Positions 11,201 through 20,937 of a stretch of DNA of 64,000 nt are shown here, in pieces. The stretch's first letter is position 1. Every line of letters starts with the position of its first letter. The stretch is from Telmatactis stephensoni (lineage: Eukaryota > Cnidaria > Anthozoa > Actiniaria > Isophelliidae): the NCBI GenBank assembly GCA_029948255.1, contig JALIZF010001583.1, forward strand, positions 310,001 to 374,000, read 5' to 3'. A program made the translations under genes and the position numbers. Under the pieces are notes generated by a model. It was not told where the DNA came from. It did not search any database and saw only the letters and a list, made by a program, of their open reading frames with translations.

Positions 11201-14200
11201 ACGTCGTTCTGCATCTCCACGTACTTCACCAACAACATCACCACCATTATTAATACGGAATCAAGTAGAAACAAAACTAGACTCAAGTAAGTGATATTCT
11301 GTGTATAACAATGATCATTAAGATAGTAATTTTTACAAGAAATTAAAAACTGGACAGATCAAAAATAATTGTTCACCCTGCTGGATGAGTTAATAGGTTT
11401 TCTGCCTTCTATTGTATACAATATTGGTATTTACAGAATACCTAATTTTGTTAAGAATTTTGTAATACTTTTTCAAAATCACCCATTATCAAAATAAAAT
11501 TTCAAAATAAGAATTATGATACTTTCTTTAGGATAAACAGGTTAAGGATTTACTTAAGATTTGGTTTTGTGAATGGTTATGAATTTTAGACCTCCAGCAA
11601 CATCTCCCCACTCAAAACTTGGTTAACAAATGAGGTGCTAGTTCCACTGTTCAATGATGGTTGCATAGATATGTGTTATTTATCATTCTTTACATCTAAC
11701 TTCAGAAGCTGAAGACAAGGACTTTGTGGATGCTGAACCAGAAACACCAAGTAGAAGAATCAGGTCAGTAGCTATAATTATGTACACTTATTGTTGGCCT
11801 GTTATCAGTTTGTCACCACCTTATTCCATTATTGTTTGCTATTTTCCCTTAATACCTGTACATGTATGTATTTTCAGTTTCCAGTTTCAGTTTCCAGTTA
11901 CCAGATGCAGAGTAACAAAATCATTATGTGCAATAATTACAATTTTTTTATCCTTCAGATTTGCTGCAGAAGATGTTTCTCCATCTCCAATCAGGTTTGT
12001 ACTTGCCAGACAAAAATCTCAGGGTTTTCAATAGAACTTCCATTGTTGCACATGTGACTAGAGACCACTGAGTTGACTCAAATTGACTCAAGTACACATG
12101 ACCAAAGTCAAACATTATAAGGAAACATGTCCGTATTATCAGGTTCAACAGCCTACAGAATTCTGCCCATTGGCAGCTTCTACTTCTACTTCTGCTATCT
12201 GTTACCATTTCTAAAATTCACTATCTATTATGAATCATGGAAAATAATTCTGGTTGAACTTAAATTAACTGTTTTTTAAGTGTCCATGTCTTCTAGCACT
12301 TGCACACTTATTGATGGACACTGTTCTCACACACTCACTACCTCTACATTAAATATTTTACAAATATCACTCGCATGTTCATTTTTGCTGAGAGAGGGCA
12401 CTGGGCTACAGTGTTGAGAGGCGAGGGGCTTATTCACTGCGACAGCCTTGTCACCCATAAACTATAAGCTATAATTTATGATCTTGAATTATATCTATGG
12501 AAATTATAAGCTGATGATGATGATCTTATGATCATACTCATCACTATGAACAATGTGCCATCAACCATGCTTTACATTGCTACCATCTGGTTATCCAAAC
12601 TAAGTGAAGTTTTATTTCTTTCTAGTACACAACCTGCTGAAACAATTCTTGATGAAGACACTGCTGATGTTGCCATGGAAACTAAAAGTGATTCTCCAAC
12701 AACTGCTGCGAGTAGTGTTTCTTTTCAAGATACTACAGAATCTCCCCATTCTATAAGACTTGGTATGACTACTTAGAAATTAAACAGCCTAAGACTTAGT
12801 CTACAGGCACCTTTTTGTACTTTTGTACTTTTAATAGTATCTGACCATCTGATTAAGGCTATGTCAACATCAAAGCCTGGTTTTCACAGTGACAGAAGCA
12901 TAAGTGCTCTTCCATCATTGCAAAAATCAGAAATACAGACTGAAATAGAAGTGAAGACTGAAGGAGAAGGAATAGAACGATTCCATTTCTTATGCTTGCA
13001 TTTCTACTTCCATTGCTTATGTCGACGTATAAGCATGCATGGGCCAATCAAAAATTCTCTTGGAGGTAAAATTCCTAGTATTTCAAACAAGGAATTTTAT
13101 TCCCAAAGAGAATTCGAATGAGAAAATTTAGTGTGCAAAAATGATTTCCATTTCTGCTTTCAATGAGCTGTTTTCAAGAGAACATGGAAGTCTTAATAAG
13201 GTGCTTCTGCTTCAATCTGCTTCCATCTCTCATGAAAACCAGGTTTAATTCAGATACACTTGAAAAGACATTCTCTTTTGTCTCAGTTTTCAAAAGAGAA
13301 ATGCTCATTTTATTGTGGATACAAAGCCAAAACATACCGAGATGTATACCTTGTCTGTATGAGCCTTAATTTTTGCAATGTTGAAAAATTAATTAAAAGT
13401 GCATCACAAAGAACATTTGAGTACATAATGAAGGCATCGCCTTCTGCTAAATCACATTTTAGGATAATTATAAGCTAAATAAATACATTTTCTTTTTCGC
13501 AACATTACAGATCTAGAACTTTCCAATTCTACAGAGGGTGAGAGAGAAGAGGAGGAGGAGGAAGGTCAACCAGAAGTGCAGATAACTGCAGCAGTTGTGG
13601 ATTTGAGGGGAAGCAGTGACCTTGAGGAGGAGGTCATGAAAGATGACGAAGACTACAGTAGCTTTGAACTTGACGAGAGTGATAATGTTATGGGTAGGTA
13701 TTCCACTTAGTACAATATGATTTGAATTGTTATTTTACCATATTAGAGATAACTTGACCAAAACCTAAACTAAGAAAAGGTAAATCATGTTTTTTTACCA
13801 TGAAAGCTAATGGCGGAAGGATTTCTAAACTAAGCTTCCGCCTTGGAAGAGCAAAGCAAAAAGTCTATGTTTTGACCTTCACTGATTTTTTTTACAAAAT
13901 TTACTTGTAAACGACTGAGGACAGACAACAAAGGTTTGCTGTTTGCTGTTCACTTGAATGAATCTTAAGGAAGTCTTGAAAAATATTGTTTATCCATGAT
14001 GGTTACCTGGCGTATGATTGGACATTAACCAGCAAATGTAGTACATAATTACGATAATTAGAAAACCAGTTTAACCTGATGCAAACAAATGATACAGTAA
14101 CGTTTCAGCCTGAACAAAAACAAAGAAACCAAAAAATAAAACAAATATTAAAGTTACTTTTATGGATCCAGCCAAATATGTTTAGTTGGGTGGCAAATGT

Positions 14201-15975
14201 GTCTGTTTTTACAGCTCTAAAAATGCATGACAATATTACATGGCAGCATCCTGGTCTCCAATAGCTTGACAACAAAACAGCGGAAACAGGTCAAATATAT
14301 CAGGAACGACTTCTTTCGAAGACATACAGAAAATATCAGAGAACCTGCTTTATTTGATCGATAGTCTAGATTTTAGCTTTTTGATGACATCATTTGAAAA
14401 CCGAGAATTAATAATATATTATTTCATGTTTTTTTCTTGCATGATTAGTTGAAGACAGTGAGGAAGAAGTGATGATAAGAAAAGGTTCAGACATAATTCG
14501 TCCTTCATTTTCTGATGAAAACCAATCAAGTACACCTGACATGTTGAAGGACAGACAACCAGATACAAGTGCAGGTTCATTTGAAAGTGAAACTGAAGGT
14601 CCTGTTATGAGGTGATTAAATAATCTGCATATAGAGTAACCACTGAGCAACAACCTGTATTAAGTGACCACTGTATTAAAAGTGTGCTATGTAATAAATA
14701 GACCATGTTACAGTTATTTCTTGCTCAAAGGCAGCCCTTTCCACAGGTAATATATTCCTTGGAGTTTTGGTAACATCCCATGAAAAGGCAAGAAATGCAT
14801 ACAAATGAACAGGGAGCTGTGAATAAACAAAGCAGTACTTTCAATTTCCATGGTATTTTTTTAAACTCCAAGAAACTCTGTAATCTACCTGACCTAAATG
14901 TAAAGAGCATTGAGACTTTTCATAATTTATGATGTACTATTTAAGAACTCCACATTATTATTGTTATTATTTTTGCTCAAAGTGACGGTTCCCCTTATCT
15001 GTATCAGTGCTTGAGCAATGTCAACCTTGATGTGTGATGTACCAGATTGGTAACTGTTAAAAAGTCTAGTATTTTACAATCATTTACAATCTACAGGTCA
15101 TCCCCACAAACTTCAACCAGCACTTCATCAGAGGTAAGACAGTCAAAAGATGACAGTCCAAAAAACTTTCAATTATTTTTCACTGATATGTCTTCTTCTT
15201 CTTCTGTTAGGATCAACCAAGTACATCAGGGTATTCTCCACCATTGAGAGGTTCTCCTCCAAAACCTGCTTCACCTGCTTCACTGCAGCCTTCACCCAAA
15301 CTAACATTGCTGTCTAAAACCAATGCAGATTTGACTATGACCCCACCCAAATCCCCACAGACCTTTCCTGTATCACTCTCTACTTCTTCCAAAGATGTCA
15401 ATAAATTGGATGAAGAGGCACACCCCTTTGTATTCTCACCCCCTGCAGTTCTTCGTACACCTATGGCAGTGGCAACAAGTAGTTCAGCTGCTGTCAAATC
15501 TTTTGTAGAAGAATCAACTCCTTCAACCAATTTTCTATTTTCTCCACCATTAACACGCTCCATGATAAAGCGACGTTCCTTAGAGCAGTCCAATCCTGGT
15601 AAGACACCAGAAGACACCACAGAAGTGTCTATCACTGCTCGTTCTCTGAGGTTAGTTGTTGCTCAAAGTTTTCCCAAGTCATTCCCCACTTCATATTACT
15701 ATAACTTATATTTCCAAGTGACAATTCCATTCAAATCCTTACTTACACTTAATAATATTTATCTTTCCAGGCCAAGAAGTCAAACAGGTCGATATACTCC
15801 ACATCAGTCACCATCAGATAGTCCCATTTCATTTATTTCACCTGCACCAAGCAAGCCATCCTCACCAAGCAGTAGTAGACGACGAAGTACAAGAAAACCA
15901 TCTGCTAGACCCATACATAAAATGACTCTAAGATCACGTATGTCTGTAAGATCAAGGTCTGCAAAACTGCCATAA
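5204..15975 (+). CDS. AHCTF1: ELYS / AT-hook-containing nuclear pore assembly factor, C-terminal part (18 exons)
   Basis: ELYS binds chromatin and recruits the Nup107-160 complex to seed nuclear pores after mitosis. Exons: 5204-5253, 5727-5858, 6167-6314, 7338-7446, 7665-7745, 7897-7945, 9771-9835, 10002-10065, 10676-10744, 11187-11286, 11706-11763, 11959-11994, 12626-12762, 13511-13693, 14449-14611, 15097-15133, 15211-15650, 15771-15975. All have AG/GT borders, and phases join without a stop to TAA, giving about 707 residues. Residues 1-145 match the end of the ELYS helical region: YYLQRGRYVEGIRMNEAIK, then RNAIVDGYIKCLPSIQRK and EVPRPKPLSTV. The rest is Ser/Pro/Thr-rich and looks disordered, with TPQSILK near 249-255, an acidic run near 375-380, and a basic Arg/Ser tail that is only loosely AT-hook-like. 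The first two bases finish a codon from an upstream exon not found here, so the N-terminal propeller is missing from the window. The family call is firm; exact borders were read by eye. Confidence 0.9.
5975..6082. repeat. Small palindromic element in ELYS intron
   Basis: The arm CTGCAAGCATAGTCTTCC is answered by GGAAGACTCAGTCTGCTTGCAG, with smaller matching blocks (CTTTACTTCCTC and GAGGAGGTAAAG) inside. The ends resemble those of the element at 7501-7615, so both may belong to one MITE family with CTGCAAGCA termini. Confidence 0.65.
6532..6628. repeat. (CCCT)n microsatellite
   Basis: About 24 uninterrupted units of CCCT lie in an ELYS intron, directly upstream of a tRNA-derived SINE. The minus-strand open frame of Gly-Arg-Glu-Gly repeats is an artefact of the repeat. 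Confidence 0.95.
6641..6800 (+). mobile_element. tRNA-derived SINE (family A)
   Basis: The head has an A-box-like TGGCCGAGCGGTC and a B-box GGTTCGATACC at tRNA spacing, so it derives from a tRNA and could be transcribed by RNA polymerase III. It continues into a non-tRNA body with AATTCAGTTTCTCGGCCATG, where CTCGGCCATGC is the reverse complement of the head's GCATGGCCGAG. A closely matching copy lies inverted at 23340-23497, and a diverged piece at 24176-24265. It is not a functional tRNA gene: the acceptor ends do not pair properly and the repeat body follows directly. Confidence 0.8.
7501..7615. repeat. Palindromic MITE-like element in ELYS intron
   Basis: The ends ATAACCTGCAAGCAGAGGC and GCTTCTGCTCACAGGTTAT are near-perfect inverted repeats. 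The inner arms TTTTTCCTCA and TGAGGAAAAA extend the stem, so transcribed RNA would fold into a long hairpin inside the ELYS pre-mRNA. Confidence 0.75.
8061..8458. mobile_element. TTAA-bounded palindromic MITE
   Basis: The left end TTAAGGTCCTGTCACATGG and the right end (reverse complement TTAAGGCACTGTTACACAG) are inverted repeats bounded by TTAA, the target-site signature of piggyBac-type transposition. A second inverted repeat (AATTGAAGGG to CCCTTCAATT, with CCTAAGTGAC and GTCACTTAGG) is nested inside. No transposase is encoded, so it is non-autonomous. Confidence 0.7.
8517..9398. mobile_element. 882-base TTAA-bounded non-autonomous DNA transposon
   Basis: It starts TTAAGGATGGTGGCCCATA and ends in the reverse complement of TTAAGGACGGTGGCCCATA, so the ends are inverted repeats of at least 19 bases bounded by TTAA. 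The interior has GAGCGCGCGCGCGAC and homopolymer-rich sequence but no protein. It lies 59 bases after another TTAA-bounded element. The architecture resembles the element at 31463-32184. Confidence 0.75.
10178..10364. repeat. (AAC)n and poly-C tracts in ELYS intron
   Basis: An (AAC)n run lies at about 10170-10198 and a C run of about 24 bases at 10341-10364. These are simple repeats that generate spurious Thr-rich and Pro-rich frames; they carry no gene. Confidence 0.9.
12876..13244. mobile_element. MITE-like element with CCTGGTTTTCA ends
   Basis: CCTGGTTTTCA at 12877 is mirrored by TGAAAACCAGG ending at 13243. The interior is purine-rich on the left arm and pyrimidine-rich on the right (GAAGCATAAG / CTTATGCTTG, GATGGAAG / CTTCCATC), giving an imperfect extended palindrome. 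It sits between ELYS exons and encodes nothing. Confidence 0.65.
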
Positions 15976-16071
15976 AATTAACATTATCCACCTGTTTCTT
16001 AAAAATATAATGTAAAATCTCATTTTCTGAAATCTATGAAGGTCACATTGCAGTCCTACAGAAAATATCAA

Positions 16072-16077
16072 AATAAA
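16072..16077 (+). terminator. AHCTF1: Candidate poly(A) signal of ELYS
   Basis: AATAAA lies about 100 bases after the ELYS stop codon, which would give a short 3' UTR. Other candidates exist further on, for example around 17290, so the true cleavage site cannot be chosen from sequence alone. Confidence 0.5.
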
Positions 16078-16159
16078 AGATAGTAAATCGGGCATTTGCA
16101 TGATGGTGTCACATGCTACATTAAAAATACTCCTTATTTCACATTCCCTTTAGCTCAGT

Positions 16160-19030
16160 ATTTAGCCCCTAGTAATATAGTGAAACAGTTCACAGGCTAT
16201 AATGTAATAAATGCAAATGAATGAACAAAGGGATTAATACAGAACTGTAAAATTTTACTCAAACTTATGTATAGCTTGTGTGGAATCATAACGTAACGTA
16301 ACATGACATAACATTTTATTGATTTTGCTTTGGTACATATTACAAAAAGCACTCTAAACCTGCAAATAGCTTTTAAGCTAGTTGAGGCAGGTTAATATCA
16401 AGACTTAATAGAGACATGAAGCTTCACATACACAGGAAATGGCAGACAGCAGAGAGCATCATGTGACCTGGTTTTGTCCCATCTGGCATTCCCATTTCAC
16501 CGCAAGGGTGAATAATATTTCACATTTGCTGTAAAAGTGAAGTCAAGCTCACATTAAGTGCCAAACATGCAACAGCAGGTGCTAAAAAGCTGGCCACATG
16601 ATTTTGCTCTGCCATTTCCAGTCAACTTAAGCTCTCTAATACTGAGCAACAAAGAATGCAAAACTGGAGTATTGGCAATAATTTTATACAATATTACAAA
16701 ATTGTTCAAAAATGTTCTTGACTAGTTACTGTAGTATATGATTCAATAATGCAAGTTCCTTGTTCTTCAGCTTTTACTGACTAATACAAGAGGCTGTTTG
16801 TAAGCAAGGGGGAAGGAGTTGTCATTTATCCTCTAAAGAGAAGAGTTAATTTAGCTAGGTAGGTTTTCAACTTGAACATCAAGCTTCAAGAACTATTTAG
16901 CAGGCTCGTAACATGGTATATTTTCGTCTCACTGATCCCGGGTTTTTACGGAAATTTTGATTCCTGAGCCCATATTTTTACAAATTTTTGAGCCCTGATC
17001 CTTGGTGCAAAAAACTGAGCTGATCCCTGATCCTGACCCAATGTCCCTGATCCTCGATCCCACCCATTTGATCCCTGAGCCCTGGCCTCTGATCCCTGAT
17101 CCTGGCCATAATTTGGAGCTTGATCCCTGATCCCATATACCATGTTATGAGCCTGATTTAGAAAAAAATTCCAAAACTTTGTAATACCTCTCTGTGGATT
17201 ATCTTTGTAGATATACACAGTCTTGCAGTAGTGCTATTTTGTAATCTGCTTTTTGGTGATTAATTGCAGCTTCAGCAAAACTTTTGAAACAATAAAACAT
17301 TTCAATAATGATTACTATTCAGTTGTTTGTTTGTAATCACTATTTTGTATTCGTGACCACCTTAACTGGTAAAAATCAGTAACTTTAAAGGGGGACCGGA
17401 CTAGCATCAAAATCTTTCAATATCTCAGGGGCGCGGAGCGGCCAAAAAAGTAGGGAGGCTAACGACCACCGAAGGTGGGAGTAATCTAGGAGGGTCAGGG
17501 GGCATGTTCCCCGGGAAGTTTTACAATTGTGAACCTCCCACATGCGATTTCCAGCGTTCTGAGGGGTGTTTTAGCACAAACACTCCTGTTCTCTTATCTT
17601 TGTGTTTGTGCGTGTTTTTGCACGATTTTGTTTTGTCTGATTTTGTTTTGGGGTTTTTTTTTGAATTTTTCATCCTGGCTGGTGGAAATGAGAAATGTGA
17701 TGCACAATTTTTGATGGCCCCACCCCCCTTTCCACATACATTCTCTTATAACAATAATGCAGTGTGTGCATGTAAAATAATGACACCCCCCCCCCCCCCA
17801 TATTTCCACCAGCCCCCCCCCCCCCTGTAAATAATGACTGGTCCCTTAGAGGCGGAGGCATCTCTTAGTATATCTGAAAATTTGAATATGATTGCTTCAA
17901 TAGCTTTCATGAAATTAACTTTTAATAATTTGGCAAAATTTTATGATAAATACTTGTAAATAGCTGGGGAACATCTCTTAACACCCAGCCATCCATTCTT
18001 TGTAAATGTTTCACTTGTTATGGTCTTCAACATCAAAACTGCTTAATAAGATATTGCTTTCAAATTTTTTAATTTTACTAAATATGATAATCTAGCTCTT
18101 TATACTTATTTGGTTTATTTTATTTTCCATTTCATATTTTTTGAGCATAAAGTATAAAGTTTGATAATTTTATGATTTATTATGTTGGGAGCCTAAACTT
18201 TGGTTGATGAATATTTCATGCTATGATAAAAAACAAAAATATATGGAAAGTAAGGTATCTATTTACTTAGCTAGACTGTATGGCCTTGCATTGGTGATAT
18301 AAAAAAATGAGATGAGTCAATGCTTAAAAGTTTTTTATTTATTACAACTTCAAGTGAAATGGCATCCCTCTATACAGCCCCATAATTCAACCCAAGTGCT
18401 AATTAATGTATTGGTCAATTCCAAGAGTACCCTCAAATTTAGAAAACAAAAACAAACAAACAAACAAACAAACAAAAAATTGGTAAAGAGTGTCGTGCTT
18501 GGAAAAATATGCCTTGTTTGCAGTCTTGCAAAATCCATTTGACACCCCTAGTGTTCTTGTATGCCATTTTGATATTTTTCTTATTTAAAGGCTTTGACAT
18601 TTGAAAACAGTTTTAAATTGTCTGAGGTCCCCTCTTGTCAAGTGGAATACAAATAGTTTTATGCCCCCCCCCCCCCTCCCACAACATACACGCACACACA
18701 TGTGCAAGATGTACTATTTAGTGGCCTGTAGTGGAAAGTTACACAGAAAATACTTGCATAATCACAGGCACCCCAAGCTCTGTTTCTGAGAGGGTGTTTT
18801 ACGCGTAGTGATTATTAGTTTGGGCTACCTGTGTCATTTGTCAATTTTATTAAGACCATTTGAAGAAAAAACAAATCTTGCTAAAAATCAATAAAATTCT
18901 GAAAACTTGGTTGAATGTCTCTTTTTTTATTTAGATTAGATCTTTTGGGCTGGTTTTTTGACCAACTTGTATGCGTTTTGTGGGTTTTTCTTGATTCTCC
19001 TTTTCACACTGGTTCTCTCTTTTTCCGTGT
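16160..19030. other. Intergenic region between ELYS and TTC36
   Basis: No exon-like segment was found. The stretch holds a degenerate GATCC-rich repeat (16934-17137), C runs near 17789 and 17815 and a further C run near 18665, an (AAAC)n tract near 18443-18478, and a GC-richer patch at 17395-17480 that may be the edge of an insertion. Poly-C produces the Pro-rich frames here. Confidence 0.6.
16934..17137. repeat. Degenerate repeat built on GATCCCTGAKCC
   Basis: Units such as TGATCCCTGATCC, TGATCCCTGAGCC and TGATCCTGACCC recur at least nine times in about 200 bases. The segment is bounded by near-mirror flanks CATGGTATATTTTCG on the left and CCCATATACCATGTTATGAG on the right, so it may be a palindromic element with a GATCC-rich core. 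Confidence 0.7.
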
Positions 19031-19165
19031 TCCATTCAGTAATACAGCACGCAGGAAGTGATGAAAGCACAAAAGAAGTGTACGGAGAGCACGAGCCATA
19101 GGTTTGTGCTCTCCACACTTCTTGAGTGCTCTCGGCACTTCCTAAGTGCTGTATTACTAAATGGA
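19031..19165. repeat. Palindromic element
   Basis: TCCATTCAGTAATACAGCAC at the left is mirrored by GTGCTGTATTACTAAATGGA at the right. The interior GAGAGCAC/GTGCTCTC pair lengthens the stem. It is a MITE-like hairpin of about 135 bases downstream of TTC36. Confidence 0.75.
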
Positions 19166-19471
19166 GCAGGGAAAAAGATGTTCTATTTGTTTTATTATAT
19201 ATTTTGAAGTAAAAATTCAAGGGAAAAAGTGCGATTCGGTCGAGCTCGCCCTGCTGACATCAGAGCTGTGCTCTGTTCTCTGATAAAGCACAGCTTTCAG
19301 CCAATCAGAGCACACGAATCGACAAGGGTATATAATAAAGTACTATATTTACTAGTAAACACACTCTCTAAAACAGAGCTTGGGGTGCCTGTGGCATACC
19401 GGTAATAATTATATTTGGCACTTAGGATCTGAAAAATTTAAGTCTCATTCCAAGTATAATTTTGAGTGTGT

Positions 19472-20699
19472 CTATTCTGGGTTGTATTCATTCAGTTTAC
19501 CAATTGCTTCTGCGAGCATCTTGTTGCACATTGCAGCATAAGGATTTAATTGAATTGCCATGGATTTGGCAAACTTATTACCAAGCTTTGCTCCTGCCTG
19601 AAAGTCCATTAATGCAGCATCATCATTGCCTTGAAGTTTGTGAAGAAGTCCTCTTTGAGTGAATGCTTGAGCGGCTGCTTTGCTGTTTTGTTCTAGTTCT
19701 ACGGCTTTGTTAAGGTCTTTCATTGCATTGTGGACATCACCTGTTATGGAAACAAAAAGATGACACAAAATAATTTGTTGCAGGGGAAAGCTTTGGTAAC
19801 CTTTTGCACAACTAGTACAAACATTACAAGTTTGGGAGAATGTATGGTAGTAACACATAAGGGGAAGTGGTGCATAAGTGGTTAGGTAATGGTAAGTGGT
19901 TGATGAAATCAGTTACTGATCCCTTACCTTATAGTACAAATTGTTCACTATAACCACGGGGATAACACATTAGAGTAGATTTCGTATGACTGTGAAAATG
20001 GCACCGCGCGGTCATGACACGGTTACTGCAGGAATTTCAAATGTTTTTATAGACATCACGGCACTGACACGGACACGGCACGGTGTGGTCCGTTTCACAC
20101 TCATACGAAATCTGCTCTATTGGCCTTTTGCATCACTCCAGTCACGTCGTGGTACAAAATTTGCCATGCTGCATGGCAATTAAAACATGCTCTTTGGGAC
20201 ATTTATAACATAGACAAGTCAAGCTTGACTGGTTGAAATCCTTTTGTTTTACCTTCATTTTCCAGGCAATATTATAAAGGCAGATTTTGTACCATGTGAC
20301 AGATGCAAAGGGCTCTTCATTCTTCAATCTCCTTCAATTTGGACAATTTTTTTAAGAACAGCATTTAAACATTAATGCCATTCTTCAGTTTTAAATGTCA
20401 CTTTGAAGAGTACCTTTAAGCCTCCATAACTGTGCTCTGTTATTATATCCTGACGCTCTATCCGACGCCACGTCAATAGCCTGATTAAATTTCTCCATTG
20501 CGCCATCAAAATCTCCACGCTCTGCTTTCTCTACCCCCAACATTTCATATTCTTTAGCTTTTTCTGAGATAATATCGTCTGAAACTTCTTCTTGTATTGC
20601 TTGTTCATTGATATCGTCCGCGGTTGCTGTTCCTAAAGGCAAGTACGGGTTAAAAATGCTTTCTAAGACTGCCTTATCTTTGCTGCTTTCGTCCGCCAT
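19472..20699 (-). CDS. TTC36: Tetratricopeptide repeat protein 36 (two exons)
   Basis: TTC36 is a small cytosolic TPR protein; TPRs are helix-turn-helix scaffolds that bind other proteins. Coding exons are 20414-20699 and 19472-19740, joined at a phase-1 intron (CTTAAAG|gtac ... acag|GTGATG), giving 184 residues with no stop. The start MADESSKDKAVLESIFNP matches the family's conserved N-terminal block (a Val-Leu-x-x-Ile-Phe-Asn-Pro motif). Three TPR units follow: near 48-81 with YNNRAQLWRLKG at its end, near 97-130 with AFTQRGLLHKLQGND, and a final unit ending in LNPYAAMCNKMLAEAIGKL, the typical TTC36 C-terminus. Length fits the vertebrate protein of about 190 residues. The intron contains a palindromic MITE at 19970-20121. 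The promoter is shared or close to that of AGTRAP. Confidence 0.93.
19970..20121. mobile_element. Palindromic MITE, TTCGTATGA family, copy 1
   Basis: The ends TTAGAGTAGATTTCGTATGA and (reverse complement) AATAGAGCAGATTTCGTATGA pair, and the GC-rich interior has many CACGG/CCGTG steps. Related elements lie at 32450-32608 and 59640-59785. There is no coding content, and it sits in the TTC36 intron. Confidence 0.8.
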
Positions 20700-20937
20700 T
20701 TTGAATTGGTAACTCACTTTCGGGGAGGGGACACAGGAAATTTTGCAAATATCACAGGTATCCCGCACTGGAAATCGTAATAAAGAAGCCGCCAAATCTC
20801 TAAACCGGGTTTCCTGTGTATGTGCCCTATTTTGGGATACTTACCTGTATGGCACAAATCTCGTGATTTCAGTTTCAAGAACTCAGCTAAATCGCGCAGT
20901 GTTTCCGGGTTTCTCTTCGATTTTCTAATCTTTTATC
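20700..20937. promoter_or_regulatory. Bidirectional promoter region between TTC36 and AGTRAP
   Basis: The two start codons point away from each other and are only 238 bases apart, so both transcripts must start inside or very near this interval. No clear TATA box is seen on either side; GGAAAT and CCGCCATTTTG-like motifs are present next to the TTC36 start. Shared regulation is an inference from spacing. Confidence 0.6.

Noticed and set aside
15213..15635. 140-codon minus-strand open frame
   Set aside because: It is the shadow of the large ELYS exon 15211-15650, whose plus-strand frame joins its neighbours in phase.
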